64,000 nt of DNA from Aequorivita sp. H23M31 (GCF_004022485.1 NZ_CP034951.1:3224001-3288000), one strand, 5' to 3'. Shown: positions 32,294-41,572, numbered from the stretch's first letter. Notes: generated from the sequence alone by a model not told the origin. Translations and numbers: made by a program.

Positions 32294-35065
32294 ATGAAGC
32301 AAATTCTTTTTTGGATTCTATTCTTTTCTATCTCTGCACCTTGTATTTCACAACAAATAAAAGTCAGCGGAACTCTTGTTGACGAGGAAACCCAGAATCC
32401 CTTGGAAGCCGCCACGGTTTTTATGGAAACAGTTAGGGATAGTACATTGATCACCTATACTATTACCGACAAAAATGGAAAATTTTCCTTGGAAGCCAAT
32501 ACATCGGTTAAAAAAGCGAGAGTGAATATCAGTTTTGTGGGTTATGAATCTCATCAGAAGGAAATAGATTTGAATACGCCGGTTCAGGATTTGGGTGTAA
32601 TTCCCATAGGTTTTTCGGTAGCAAATTTGGATGAAGTTGTTATAAAATCTAGAGCTCCCATCACGATTAAAAAAGATACTTTGGAATTTAATGTAGCTTC
32701 TTTCAAAACAAAGAAAGACGCTACTATTGAGGATTTATTAAAGGAGTTGCCCGGAGTGGAAGTAGATCCAGATGGCAAAATAAAGGTGAACGGCAAGGAT
32801 GTAAGCAATGTATTGGTAAACGGAAAACCCTTTTTTGGAGATGATCCTACGATTGCAACTCGAAATTTGACAAAGGAGATAATAGAAAAAGTACAGGTTG
32901 TTGATACCAAATCCAAGTCTGAAGCCTTTACGGGCGAACAGGGAGATAAAGAGAGTAAGACCATTAATCTTACTATTAAGGAAGAAAATAATAAAGGTGT
33001 ATTTGGAAGGGTCGCTGCCGGAGTAGGAACCGATAAGCGCTTTGAGTATGCTGGTTTATTTAATTATTTTAACAACGATAGGAGATTAAGTGTTTTAGCT
33101 GGTGGCAATAACATAAATTCTCCAGGTTTCAGCTTTGGTGAAATCCAGAAAATGTTTGGGAATGCCCATACTATGACTCGGAGTAGCACAGGAGCTTTCT
33201 CAATTGACGGCAGAAGCTTTGGTTTTGGCGAAGGAATTGTGAACAGTCGTGTAGCCGGTGCAAATTATGCCGATGCTATTAAAAAGCACACGGATATTTC
33301 GACAGATTATTTTTATTCGGCGAGCAATTCCTTTAGCGATTCAAAAAATACGAGAGAAAATATTTTGCCCGATAGAAGGTATTTCTCAGAAAATATAGGC
33401 AGTAGCAATGGTGAAAGTGATAGCCATACCGTAAATATGGGATTTGATATAAAAATAGATTCTACGTTTTTGATTAATATCAAACCTTATTTCTCTTATA
33501 ACCATTTACGAGGCAGTCGAAAAAACATTTCTTCTTCAAAAAATGAGGATGGTTCTCTTACAAATGCCGCCAATTCTGAAAATTTTAGTGACGTAAATAA
33601 CCGTGTTTTTAAAAATCAGTTTGACGGCACAAAGAAGTATGGCAATAGAGGTGGTTTTATAAAAGTCGAATTCTCTAACGAATGGACCAATAAAACTGGA
33701 GAGGAATATTTATATAGTAATACCAACATTTTTGGAGAAACCCCTTCAGAGGAAATACGAAACCAACAAATAGAATCGAATAGCGACGATACCAGTTTTT
33801 TATCCGCTGTCACTTTGCGTATCCCTTTTATTGCCAAGAAATTATTTATGGATCTGAAATATGATTACGAATTAAAACAGGATATAGATTCTAAATTCGT
33901 TTTTGATTTTGATGAGACTTCACAGGAATTCTCAACATTCAATACTCTTCTAAGTACCGATTATAAGTTTAAAAACACCAGTGGTACTCCGTATGCCTCA
34001 TTGATATGGATGAATGAAAATTCATATTTAGATGCCGGCCTCGGCTATGTTTTTCAAACACTTGAGGGGGAAGACGGGCTCCGGTCCAACTTAAATGTCA
34101 ATCAAAAGTTCGAAGCACTACAAGCATATCTTCGAGGAAATTTAAAATTTTCCGCAACGGCCCGATTATGGGCAAACTATTCCCTAAGTAACGAGGTACC
34201 GCAAATTCTTCAATTGCTTCCCTACACCGACGTATCAAATCCGCTGAATACTATTACAGGAAATCCAAATTTGAAACCTTCCATCGCACATAGTTTTTAT
34301 TTAAACTTTAATGATTACGACTATCAAAAAGGAACTGGCCTCTATGCTTATATAAGTGCAAACCTATCGGAAAATGCCGTTGTTTCTAAATCGATAATTG
34401 ATGAAAATAATATTCGTGAGACGACCTATGCGAATGTTAACGGAGTGTATGCTATTTCAGGAAATATTTCGATCAGTAGAAAATATAAGCTCGATAGTTT
34501 AATCACACTTTCCCCACGAATTGGGGTTTGGGGAAATTATAATCATGGCGTAAATTTCAATAATGGGTTGGAGTACAGCAGTAATAATATTTCCGTAACT
34601 CCCAACGCCCACTTTACCCTATCCTGGCAAAAGGTATTTGATATTCGAACCGGCTATTCTATGCGCTTTGGACGAAACAGTTTTCAGGACAATATATTCC
34701 CCAACCGAAATTATTTAACCCATAATCTGAATTTGGCGACCAGTCTTTTTGTTCCGAAGAATTTTGAATGGCAAAATGACGTTAAATTCAATTATAATCC
34801 TGATATAACGCAAGGCTATCAGAAAAGTTCCTGGTTTTGGAATAGTTCGTTATCCTACACGATGTTCAAGGATAAAGGAACTTGGAGCTTAAAAGTTTAT
34901 GACCTTTTAAACCAAAATACCAATGCGAGACGGATTTCATCTGAAAATTTTATTCAGGATAGCGAGAGCACGGTGTTGCGTAGATATGTTATGTTTGGAT
35001 TCAGCTATAAATTCAATACCTTAGGCAGTAAGGGTGAAACAAGAGGAGGCCCAAGGTTTTTTTAA
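32294..35065 (+). CDS. Outer-membrane beta-barrel protein, TonB-receptor-like, with carboxypeptidase-regulatory N-domain
   Basis: A 923-aa outer-membrane protein. The start at 32294 gives a proper signal (MKQILFWILFFSISAPCISQ); the frame upstream is not signal-like. The N-domain (VSGTLVDEETQNPLEAATVF to VNISFVGYESH) is the CarboxypepD_reg fold found on Bacteroidota receptors. A plug-like region follows (IEDLLKELPGVEVDPDGKIKVNG), then the long barrel ending in GFSYKFNTLGSKG. The plug is that of the outer-membrane beta-barrel (OMP_b-brl_3) type and no SusD partner is present. Ligand is unknown. It is divergent from the YczE gene. Confidence 0.85.
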   Translation: MKQILFWILFFSISAPCISQQIKVSGTLVDEETQNPLEAATVFMETVRDSTLITYTITDKNGKFSLEANTSVKKARVNISFVGYESHQKEIDLNTPVQDLGVIPIGFSVANLDEVVIKSRAPITIKKDTLEFNVASFKTKKDATIEDLLKELPGVEVDPDGKIKVNGKDVSNVLVNGKPFFGDDPTIATRNLTKEIIEKVQVVDTKSKSEAFTGEQGDKESKTINLTIKEENNKGVFGRVAAGVGTDKRFEYAGLFNYFNNDRRLSVLAGGNNINSPGFSFGEIQKMFGNAHTMTRSSTGAFSIDGRSFGFGEGIVNSRVAGANYADAIKKHTDISTDYFYSASNSFSDSKNTRENILPDRRYFSENIGSSNGESDSHTVNMGFDIKIDSTFLINIKPYFSYNHLRGSRKNISSSKNEDGSLTNAANSENFSDVNNRVFKNQFDGTKKYGNRGGFIKVEFSNEWTNKTGEEYLYSNTNIFGETPSEEIRNQQIESNSDDTSFLSAVTLRIPFIAKKLFMDLKYDYELKQDIDSKFVFDFDETSQEFSTFNTLLSTDYKFKNTSGTPYASLIWMNENSYLDAGLGYVFQTLEGEDGLRSNLNVNQKFEALQAYLRGNLKFSATARLWANYSLSNEVPQILQLLPYTDVSNPLNTITGNPNLKPSIAHSFYLNFNDYDYQKGTGLYAYISANLSENAVVSKSIIDENNIRETTYANVNGVYAISGNISISRKYKLDSLITLSPRIGVWGNYNHGVNFNNGLEYSSNNISVTPNAHFTLSWQKVFDIRTGYSMRFGRNSFQDNIFPNRNYLTHNLNLATSLFVPKNFEWQNDVKFNYNPDITQGYQKSSWFWNSSLSYTMFKDKGTWSLKVYDLLNQNTNARRISSENFIQDSESTVLRRYVMFGFSYKFNTLGSKGETRGGPRFF

Positions 35066-35181
35066 TGATATAAGGTATTATTTAAGATGATTTATTTCGG
35101 ATTTAACGGTTTCAATGACGTTAAGAACCCCATACCTTTTATCTTTAACTGAACATATATGGATCATAAAGATTTGAACGC

Positions 35182-36144
35182 ATGCCTTATATTGAAAATT
35201 CTCATTATGAGACTGATTTTATTTTTCAGAATGGACATATTTCAACCATCTATTCGGGAATAATCCGCAAGTTGGGATCTCCAGATTATGATCGAGAAAG
35301 ACTTGACCTTCCGGATGGCGATTTTCTACTATTGGATAAGTATGTGCAAAACAAAGAAATGGCCATTCTTCTATGTCATGGGCTTGAAGGCGACTCGAGA
35401 AAAAACTACAACAACGCCTGCGCCAATTATTTCATAGAAAAAGGTTTTTCAGTTTTTGCTTGGAACAATAGAAGTTGTGGAGGCGAAATGAATTTACTGC
35501 CAAAACTCTATCATCATGGTTCGATTGATGATTTGGAGTTTGTTGTCAAGCATTTATGTAAGAAAAATTTTAAAAAGATATTTTTGGTAGGTTTTTCATT
35601 GGGCGGCGATCAAATCCTGAATTATTTAGGAAGGAATACAATTCCTCCCCAGGTAAAGGCAGCTGTGGCAATCTCTGCTCCTTTCCAGTTGAGATCGAGT
35701 TCCGAAAAATTACAGGAAGGATTAAGCAAGATATATTTAAGTAGATTTATACGAAAAATACGAACTAAAATTGCGGCCAAAGTATTGCAGTTCCCAGATG
35801 CTGTCCCATCTGATGCGGGAAAATCCATTAAAAATTTTGATGATGTGGTCGCACGCTTTATTGTTCCCGTTCATGGCGGGTACAGAGATTTGGAAGATTA
35901 TTATTTACAAGCCTCACCCGGAAATTCTGTCGATGGAATAAAGTTGCCAATCTTGGTAATAAATGCGTGGGACGACCCCATATTGGGGAAAGATGATCAT
36001 CCTGTAAAGCTTGCCAAGAATCACGACTACCTATTTTTGGAAACCCCACATCATGGTGGCCATTGTGCCTTTCCGTTAAAAATCTCGAAAAATCCTTATT
36101 CTGTTGTTAGGGCATACGAGTTTTTTAAAGAAGTGGAGGGGTAG
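35182..36144 (+). CDS. YheT-type alpha/beta hydrolase
   Basis: A 320-aa alpha/beta hydrolase of the YheT/ABHD1 group. The N-terminus has GHISTIYSGIIRKLG and RLDLPDGDFLLLD. The oxyanion region is LLCHGLEGDSRKNYN, the nucleophile elbow GFSLGGDQILNYLG (Ser), the acid in NAWDDPIL and the His in HHGGHCAFPL. These enzymes are esterases or lipases with unknown physiological substrates. It follows the receptor gene after 117 bp and has a terminator 90 bp downstream. Confidence 0.87.
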   Translation: MPYIENSHYETDFIFQNGHISTIYSGIIRKLGSPDYDRERLDLPDGDFLLLDKYVQNKEMAILLCHGLEGDSRKNYNNACANYFIEKGFSVFAWNNRSCGGEMNLLPKLYHHGSIDDLEFVVKHLCKKNFKKIFLVGFSLGGDQILNYLGRNTIPPQVKAAVAISAPFQLRSSSEKLQEGLSKIYLSRFIRKIRTKIAAKVLQFPDAVPSDAGKSIKNFDDVVARFIVPVHGGYRDLEDYYLQASPGNSVDGIKLPILVINAWDDPILGKDDHPVKLAKNHDYLFLETPHHGGHCAFPLKISKNPYSVVRAYEFFKEVEG

Positions 36145-36232
36145 GGGAAGAAGTTGAAGTTGAAGTTGAAGATCAAATGTAAAAACAGGAAATGGTGGTT
36201 AGGACAGAAGAAAGGATCCTTAAAAAAAGTAG

Positions 36233-36270
36233 AAATAATACCCGATCCAAGAAGGTTCGGGCATTATTTT
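36233..36270. terminator. Bidirectional intrinsic terminator
   Basis: AAATAATACCCGATCC pairs with GGTTCGGGCATTATTTT around a 5-nt loop (36249-36253), with two mismatches. The A and T runs on both sides suit both the hydrolase gene and the convergent lipoprotein gene. Confidence 0.75.
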
Positions 36271-36280
36271 TAATTTATAA

Positions 36281-36715
36281 CTATTTGGAGGTTGTAATGA
36301 TCGAACTGTGGGTATCGGCCTTTTGTAGGAGTCCTGGTGTAACTTCAATTAATTTTAAATCCTTTTCTTCTATCGGTCTAAAATTCACATAAGTGGCTGG
36401 AAAACCATAAACGGTAATCTCTGTCTTGGTTCCCGTCTTGGTCGATTCAAAAGTGGGTTCAACAAGAACATCAGCATTTTCCCGCTTAAGCAATTCTCGA
36501 ACGACATCAGTATTTGCGTTTGCTGAAGTTCCCGAAGTTTTCGTAAAGGTCTTCGTTAAAGAAACTTTTGCTGGTCTAACATTCAGGTCTGCAACAAGAG
36601 GCATCTGAATAACTCCTGGCCCCACAATATCCATTGTTTTAGAAGTTCCGGTCTTAAGGGTTGTACAAGAGGCCATAAAAAGAAATGATGCGGAAATAAA
36701 AATTATTTTTCTCAT
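36281..36715 (-). CDS. Small lipoprotein of unknown function
   Basis: A 144-aa lipoprotein with signal MRKIIFISASFLFMASC (lipobox MASC). The mature part contains GPGVIQMPLVADLNVRPAKV, VVRELLKRENADVLVEPTFE and TVYGFPATYVNFRPIEEKDL, a pattern I recall from Bacteroidota lipoproteins of uncharacterised function. A - strand TATATTTG box is at 36758-36751, about 36 bp before the start. Confidence 0.7.
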   Translation of the reverse strand: MRKIIFISASFLFMASCTTLKTGTSKTMDIVGPGVIQMPLVADLNVRPAKVSLTKTFTKTSGTSANANTDVVRELLKRENADVLVEPTFESTKTGTKTEITVYGFPATYVNFRPIEEKDLKLIEVTPGLLQKADTHSSIITTSK

Positions 36716-36884
36716 AATTATAAATGGTTTAGGTTAAAAAATATTTAGGACAAATATACCTTTTTTTAGAATTTGAGTCGTGAAATGTTGGCCCGGAGTT
36801 GATGAAATTTTATTGAAGGAGTGTGAAAAAAATACGGTTGGAAAAGGAATAATCTTTAAAACTGAATTAAAAGAAATCACTAAC

Positions 36885-37487
36885 CTATCTACGCTTCAAC
36901 TGCCATCTTCTCGCGTTTTCTCCAGTGTTTATGGGGGAATTGAATTGATGTCCTTCATTTACTTGGCGAATATTCTCAATAGTATAAAATGCGTTGGGAT
37001 GATGTTCATTGATTCCTTCGATCAGTCTTTCCAAGTTCTCTCTTTTAACCACAAAGAAAACAACATTCACTTTCCCTTTCCTTCCCATTCCATCTACAAG
37101 GGAATAACTGAATTTATTTTCGTGAAGAAATTCGAGCATTCCTTCATTGATTTCCTTTGTAATAAGCCGTAAAACCGCCATCCCTACGGCAAGTCGTTCT
37201 TCTACGTACATCCCAATATAGGTCCCAGTAGCAAATCCGCCTGCATATGCTAAATAGGCAAATATATTATCAACCTGCGTAATTATCTGACCTATTGCAA
37301 GTAACCAAATAAATGCCTCAAAAAAGCCCAATATGGGAGCGATGTTCCGTTTCCCGTTCATTACAAAAATAATTCGAATGGTTGAGAGGGTAACGTCACA
37401 AACCCGAGCGAAAAAAATCAGCAATGGAAGTATTACGTAGCTAAATAGCGTCGAACTAAATCCGAGATTGGTGAAGAATTCTTGCAT
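36885..37487 (-). CDS. DUF2179/DUF5698 membrane protein (UPF0316-like)
   Basis: A 200-aa protein with three N-terminal helices (FSYVILPLLIFFARVCDVTL, IAPILGFFEAFIWLLAIGQII, NIFAYLAYAGGFATGTYIGMY). It then has a cytoplasmic DUF2179 domain (MAVLRLITKEINEGMLEFLHE to VFFVVKRENLERLIEGINEHHP). UPF0316/YebE-type proteins have unknown function; the DUF2179 fold may bind a ligand. Its promoter is probably the TACCTTTG box at 37587-37580. Confidence 0.88.
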   Translation of the reverse strand: MQEFFTNLGFSSTLFSYVILPLLIFFARVCDVTLSTIRIIFVMNGKRNIAPILGFFEAFIWLLAIGQIITQVDNIFAYLAYAGGFATGTYIGMYVEERLAVGMAVLRLITKEINEGMLEFLHENKFSYSLVDGMGRKGKVNVVFFVVKRENLERLIEGINEHHPNAFYTIENIRQVNEGHQFNSPINTGENARRWQLKRR

Positions 37488-37579
37488 GAATCAAGCTTTT
37501 AAAATGTTCAATTTGAAATATTCAATATATTTAATGTCAGCTACTTAATGAAATAACAGCTCAAATTTTATTGAGATTG

Positions 37580-37616
37580 CAAAGGTAATAGCAATGAGGA
37601 AGGATTAAGCCCAAAT
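37580..37616 (-). promoter_or_regulatory. Putative promoter of the DUF2179 gene
   Basis: On the - strand, TACCTTTG (37587-37580) matches the -7 consensus, and a TTTG (37615-37612) lies 24 bp upstream, close to normal -33 spacing. The leader would be about 86 nt. Confidence 0.5.
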
Positions 37617-37815
37617 TATGGAGATTGACAAAATTTTAAGAAGAAATAGGTTTGGAGGATGAAGAGGGTAGTTTATAAGTTATGAGTTATGAGACAGTTC
37701 GGAGTTAAGAGTTCTCGGGCTAAAACAAAAAAATATATAATTATTAATTCCAGATCAAAGGTCCCTAATTGCCTTGGAAGTATAAACTTAATATGAAAGT
37801 TCTATTGGATTAATT

Positions 37816-37936
37816 GCTTTCAAAATTTTTCGAAGGAAGCTTTCAAAATTTTTCGAAGAAGCTACGATTGAAAACTTTTGTTTTTACCTGACCACTGACC
37901 ACTGACCACTGACCACTGACCACTGACCACTGACCC
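37816..37936. repeat. 20-bp direct repeat and TGACCAC heptamer tract
   Basis: GCTTTCAAAATTTTTCGAAG occurs at 37816-37835 and again at 37839-37858. A run of TGACCAC (six full copies plus a part) spans 37889-37936 and ends 23 bp before the end of the TPM gene. The rest of the 37488-37958 spacer has no gene. Confidence 0.85.
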
Positions 37937-37958
37937 TTGAATACGGAAAACTAAAAAA

Positions 37959-38753
37959 TCACCATCCCCCAGAAGCTCCACCTCCACCAAATCCGCCGCC
38001 GCCGAAACCTCCACCGAAGCCGCCACCGCCTCCGCCGCCTCCAAATCCTCCACCGCCGCCACCGAACCCGCCAGTACGACCAAGACTTGACAAAATAAGG
38101 ATGTCCAACAATCCTCCGCCACGACCACCTCTTCCGCCTTTTCCACCTTTTCTAAATAGAGAGAGGAGAATTATGATGAAAATGAAAATTATAAAGAAAG
38201 GAATATGGCCCCCATCTTTTTTTCCGAAATCCCGATCCTCCTTAAACTCCCCTTTTAACGCCGCAAAAATGGCATCACTGCCTTTATCCAGGCCGGCATA
38301 ATAATTTTCGTTTTTAAATTCGGGGATCATAATGCGGTTGATGATCCGCTCAGACATTAAATCGGTAATGCGATATTCAATTCCATAACCTGTATTGATA
38401 TCTACTTTGCGGTCGTCCTTTGCGAGAAGGATTACAATACCGTTATCCTCTCCTTTTTGGCCAATTCCCCATTTTTGTCCCCACTCAGCGCCAAGCATCG
38501 ATATATCCTCACCCTTAGTCGAACCTATAATTAAACAAACTATCTGGGTAGAAGTAGAATCGGCGTAGCGGACTAATTTATTTTCTAAAGAACTTTTTTG
38601 GGAGGGAGTAAGTAGATTTATATAATCATAAACGGAAGTCTCTTTCGATGGTTTCGGCGGAATCTCATATTGCGCCAAAGCAGTTCCAGAGATAAACCAA
38701 GCAACGATGAATAAAAGAATTGTGGAATATTTCTGAAAAGTTCTTAACATCAA
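37959..38753 (-). CDS. TPM-domain membrane protein with glycine-rich tail (YgcG-like)
   Basis: A 264-aa protein. A signal peptide (about 1-27, ending ALAQ) leads to a periplasmic TPM domain (residues 40-165: VYDYINLLTPSQKSSLENKL, QIVCLIIGSTKGEDISM, GIVILLAKDDRKVDINTGYG). A TM helix (FFIIFIFIIILLSLF) follows, then a long Gly/Phe tail (GGFGGGGG repeats, ending GASGGW). TPM_phosphatase domains act in photosystem repair in plants; bacterial roles are unclear. It is the last gene of a LemA-TPM-TPM run, and heptamer repeats flank it. Confidence 0.87.
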   Translation of the reverse strand: MMLRTFQKYSTILLFIVAWFISGTALAQYEIPPKPSKETSVYDYINLLTPSQKSSLENKLVRYADSTSTQIVCLIIGSTKGEDISMLGAEWGQKWGIGQKGEDNGIVILLAKDDRKVDINTGYGIEYRITDLMSERIINRIMIPEFKNENYYAGLDKGSDAIFAALKGEFKEDRDFGKKDGGHIPFFIIFIFIIILLSLFRKGGKGGRGGRGGGLLDILILSSLGRTGGFGGGGGGFGGGGGGGGFGGGFGGGGFGGGGASGGW

Positions 38754-38761
38754 TTATTTTT

Positions 38762-38817
38762 TGACTACTGACTACTGACTACTGACTACTGACTACTGAC
38801 TACTGCCTACTGACTAC
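38762..38817. repeat. TGACTAC heptamer tract
   Basis: Seven or more copies of TGACTAC fill the spacer between the two TPM genes. The stop codon of the upstream gene (TAG at 38816-38814 on the - strand) is inside the last unit, so the repeat provides it. One unit has a substitution (TGCCTAC). Confidence 0.85.
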
Positions 38818-39278
38818 CCAACCGAAATATCATCCGGCAATTCATTAATATCATCCTTGCGATATGGGAAATATTTCTTCAACTGCTCACCTGCCTTTAG
38901 AATCCCGTTTACCAGGCCCATTTTCATTTCACCATCTTTAAAATGGTTTATCATAATATCCTTGGTGCTTTCCCAGAAATCCTGACCAACGCGGTCATTA
39001 ATGCCCTTATCACCCATGATAACTAGAGTCCGATCTTCCACCGCGACATAGATAAGAACGCCATTGCTCTCTTTAGTGTTTTGCATATTTAGCATATTAA
39101 ACACCTCTTCAGCACGATCCAGAGCGTCTCTTTTCTCGTTTTCTTTCGTTCCTTCAGGATTCGTATGAGCTTCTAAATGGATCCGTATTTCACCAGAAGT
39201 GTTTTTTTCGGCCATACGTATTGCACCTATTACCGCCGCTTGGTCGTCAACACTTAAAAAATCATCTACTTTAGACAT
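38814..39278 (-). CDS. TPM-domain protein
   Basis: A 154-aa soluble TPM-domain protein without a signal peptide: FLSVDDQAAVIGAIRMAEKN, SGEIRIHLEAHTNPEG, GVLIYVAVEDRTLVIMGDKGIN. Its paralogue with a TM anchor follows on the same strand, and LemA precedes it. This LemA/TPM/TPM order is common in Bacteroidota and suggests a functional unit in the cell envelope, though the mechanism is unknown. It ends inside the TGACTAC tract. Confidence 0.87.
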   Translation of the reverse strand: MSKVDDFLSVDDQAAVIGAIRMAEKNTSGEIRIHLEAHTNPEGTKENEKRDALDRAEEVFNMLNMQNTKESNGVLIYVAVEDRTLVIMGDKGINDRVGQDFWESTKDIMINHFKDGEMKMGLVNGILKAGEQLKKYFPYRKDDINELPDDISVG

Positions 39279-39349
39279 GATAGTATTTTTTTTAAAGATT
39301 CTAAAATAATTTTCTGATGGACTGCCAATTGCTACCGACCACCGAACAC

Positions 39350-39958
39350 TTATTTTTTGTCTTTTCCGAAGTCAAAATCTACTTTTGGGGCTGTTTCGGA
39401 ACCTGCTTCAGATTCAAAGTAAGGTTTAGTTTCAAACCCCAGCAATCCGGCAACCATATTTGTAGGAACTTTCCGTATTTCAGGATTGTAAAGCCTTAAA
39501 GTTTCATTGTATCTATTTCTTTCAACATTGATCCTGTTCTCGGTACGTTCCAATTCATTGATGAGTTCTTTAAAGTTCTCATTTGCCTTTAGGTCAGGAT
39601 AGCGCTCAAAGGTGAGCAGCATCCGCGACAATGCAGATGACAGACCTGCTTGAGCTTCTTGGAATTGCGCCATTTGTTCTGGAGTGGCTTTGGAGGGATC
39701 TACAGTCATTGCTGTCGCCTTGCTGCGCGCCTCGGTGACAGCAATTAAGGTTTCTTGCTCAAATTCGGCATAACCTTTTGCGGTGTTTACAATATTCGGA
39801 ATTAGATCCGCTCGTCGCTGGTATGAACTTTCGACATTACCCCATTGGGCCATGACGTTTTCATCTAGATGTACCAGTCGATTGTTTACGGAGGCGATCC
39901 ATCCTCCAATAACTAAAATAAGGCCGATTATTATAATAAGAGGTAACCATTTTTTCAT
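39350..39958 (-). CDS. LemA-family protein
   Basis: A 202-aa LemA protein with an N-terminal membrane helix (LPLIIIIGLILVIGGWIAS) and a helical periplasmic or cytoplasmic domain: NVESSYQRRADLIPNIVNTA, the long helix LIAVTEARSKATAMTV, and RYPDLKANENFKELINELE with RNRYNETLRLYNPEIRKVPT. All are family signatures. It heads the LemA-TPM-TPM run, and a MerR-type regulator gene lies just before it. Confidence 0.93.
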   Translation of the reverse strand: MKKWLPLIIIIGLILVIGGWIASVNNRLVHLDENVMAQWGNVESSYQRRADLIPNIVNTAKGYAEFEQETLIAVTEARSKATAMTVDPSKATPEQMAQFQEAQAGLSSALSRMLLTFERYPDLKANENFKELINELERTENRINVERNRYNETLRLYNPEIRKVPTNMVAGLLGFETKPYFESEAGSETAPKVDFDFGKDKK

Positions 39959-39969
39959 AATAAGTTGAT

Positions 39970-40308
39970 TTAAAGTTCTTTTTTTATTTTTAATAGTTCT
40001 GCTTTAACGCCTTTCAATTTACGTATAATATCAAATTGGTCTAAGGTTTTTTGTTTGTTTTGCTTAAGATGAATTTTCGCCCCATCCAGAGTAAAACCTC
40101 TTTCTTTTACTAAATGATAAATGAGCTCGAGATTTTTTATGTCCTGAGGGGTAAACTTCCTGTTTCCTTTTGCGTTTTTTTTTGGTTTCAACACATCAAA
40201 CTCCTTTTCCCAAAAGCGTATCAACGATGTATTCACACCGAAGGCACCGGCCACTTCGCCTATGCTATAATACAACTTTTCAGGTAGGTCTATGTGCATT
40301 TTTTGCAA
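39970..40308 (-). CDS. MerR-family transcriptional regulator
   Basis: A 112-aa protein. Its MerR winged-helix domain has KLYYSIGEVAGAFGVNTSLIRFWEKEFDVLKP, followed by a wing with NRKFTPQDIKNLELIYHLV. The C-terminus is a short coiled coil without the cysteine loop of metal sensors, so the signal is unknown. This kind of MerR protein is paired with an M23 peptidase and LemA in many Bacteroidota. It ends 11 bp before the LemA start. Confidence 0.88.
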   Translation of the reverse strand: MQKMHIDLPEKLYYSIGEVAGAFGVNTSLIRFWEKEFDVLKPKKNAKGNRKFTPQDIKNLELIYHLVKERGFTLDGAKIHLKQNKQKTLDQFDIIRKLKGVKAELLKIKKEL

Positions 40309-40355
40309 TTATGAATTATAAATTATGAATTATTATTTGAATATCAATCTCTTCC

Positions 40356-40387
40356 AATTCAGAATTCTGAATTCCGAATTCTGAATT
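40356..40387. repeat. GAATTC-type repeat tract after the M23 gene
   Basis: AATTCAGAATTCTGAATT followed by CCGAATTCTGAATT is a short palindromic run. It meets the stop codon of the M23 gene. It is related to the CAGAATT repeat inserted in the E1 gene at 16843. Confidence 0.8.
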
Positions 40388-41363
40388 AATCGAGGGACTG
40401 ATTTTCCTGCTGCGCTTTTTTCAACATATCTTCAAATTCTTCCGCAGTTAAACTTCCATAATAAAAATTCATCGGATTGATACGTTCGCCATCTTTAAAA
40501 ACTTCATAATGCAGGTGCGGGCCTTCACTTCGTCCAGTACTTCCTACAAATCCTATGAGGTCTCCACGCTGCACTTTCTGCCCGGCTTTGACGTTATATT
40601 TGTATAAATGACCATACAAACTTTCGTATCCATAGCCGTGGTTTATGACAATATGATTTCCATATCCCGTAGCTTTATTGTCGGCACGGGTTACAACGCC
40701 ATCTCCTGTTGCATATACAGGCGTTCCTCGCGGTGAGCTAAAATCCATTCCGTAATGGAACTTTCTTGCCTTTGTAAATGGGTCCGTGCGGTACCCATAA
40801 CCAGATGCAACCCTGGTTAAATCTTCATTTCTAACGGGTTGAATTGCGGGGATAGCCGCTAAAAGTTTTTCTTTGTTTTCTGCAAGTTTGGCGATTTCGT
40901 CTAGGGATTTGGATTGTATAACTATTTGTTTTGTGAGTATATCCAAGTTACGTGAAGTAGTAATAATAAGTTTTGAGTTATCAAATCCTTCCAAATCCTT
41001 ATATCGGTTTATCCCACCAAAACCTGCTTTTCGCTGCTCTTCGGGAATTGGATTCGATTCAAAATAAACCCTGTAAAGATTGTTATCACGCTCTTCTACT
41101 TCGGCTAATACTGCTTGGGCCTGATTTATTTTTTTGTTTAAAAGCTCAAACTGGAGTTGCATATTCGTTAATTCCCTTCGTAGCGCAAGTTCTTTTGGGG
41201 TCTGCACCGAGGGAAGGTTGATGTAAACCAACAATAACAAAAACCCGCTCAAAAACATCCCGAGAAAACTTAAGATGAAAATTTTGAGTCTCCTTCCTTT
41301 CTTTCGTTCAATTTTTCGATACGAGAGCGTTTCACTATCGTAGTAATATTTAACCTTAGACAT
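40386..41363 (-). CDS. M23-family metallopeptidase, membrane-anchored
   Basis: A 325-aa murein endopeptidase-type protein. It has a cytoplasmic basic N-terminus, one TM helix (FILSFLGMFLSGFLLLLVYI), a coiled-coil region (about 70-175), and a LytM/M23 domain. The zinc motifs are HYGMDFSSPRGTPVYA (HxxxD) and HLHYE (HxH), and YGHLYKYNVKAGQKV lies between. It likely trims peptidoglycan cross-links in cell division or elongation. Its - strand promoter is a TATATTTG box at 41430-41423, with a leader of about 50 nt. Confidence 0.93.
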   Translation of the reverse strand: MSKVKYYYDSETLSYRKIERKKGRRLKIFILSFLGMFLSGFLLLLVYINLPSVQTPKELALRRELTNMQLQFELLNKKINQAQAVLAEVEERDNNLYRVYFESNPIPEEQRKAGFGGINRYKDLEGFDNSKLIITTSRNLDILTKQIVIQSKSLDEIAKLAENKEKLLAAIPAIQPVRNEDLTRVASGYGYRTDPFTKARKFHYGMDFSSPRGTPVYATGDGVVTRADNKATGYGNHIVINHGYGYESLYGHLYKYNVKAGQKVQRGDLIGFVGSTGRSEGPHLHYEVFKDGERINPMNFYYGSLTAEEFEDMLKKAQQENQSLD

Positions 41364-41422
41364 GCGTTAAAAATTGCTATTTTTGCTCACGCTGTTTTGC
41401 GCGAATTAAAGGTAACGATTTA

Positions 41423-41430
41423 CAAATATA
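41423..41430 (-). promoter_or_regulatory. Putative promoter of the M23 peptidase gene
   Basis: CAAATATA (+ strand) is TATATTTG on the - strand. It lies 60 bp upstream of the M23 start. A + strand TATTTTTG at 41378-41385 could serve alaS, with a leader of about 185 nt. Confidence 0.45.
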
Positions 41431-41572
41431 GAAATTGTTAGCACTTCTCCATAACTGCCAACTTTAGGAAAATTTTATAAAAAATGCAGGAGCGATACTT
41501 ATTGCTCCTTGGACTTCGCACATCATAAATTATAATTGGAGCAACAGTCCAGAAATACAAATAGTAAACCAC

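Noticed and set aside
36780..37172. 130-codon frame on the + strand
   Set aside because: Antisense to the DUF2179 gene and not protein-like.
41386..41572. T-box or other riboswitch before alaS
   Set aside because: Only a short GGAGC/GCTCC hairpin is visible; no T-box sequence (UGGN tract) was found.
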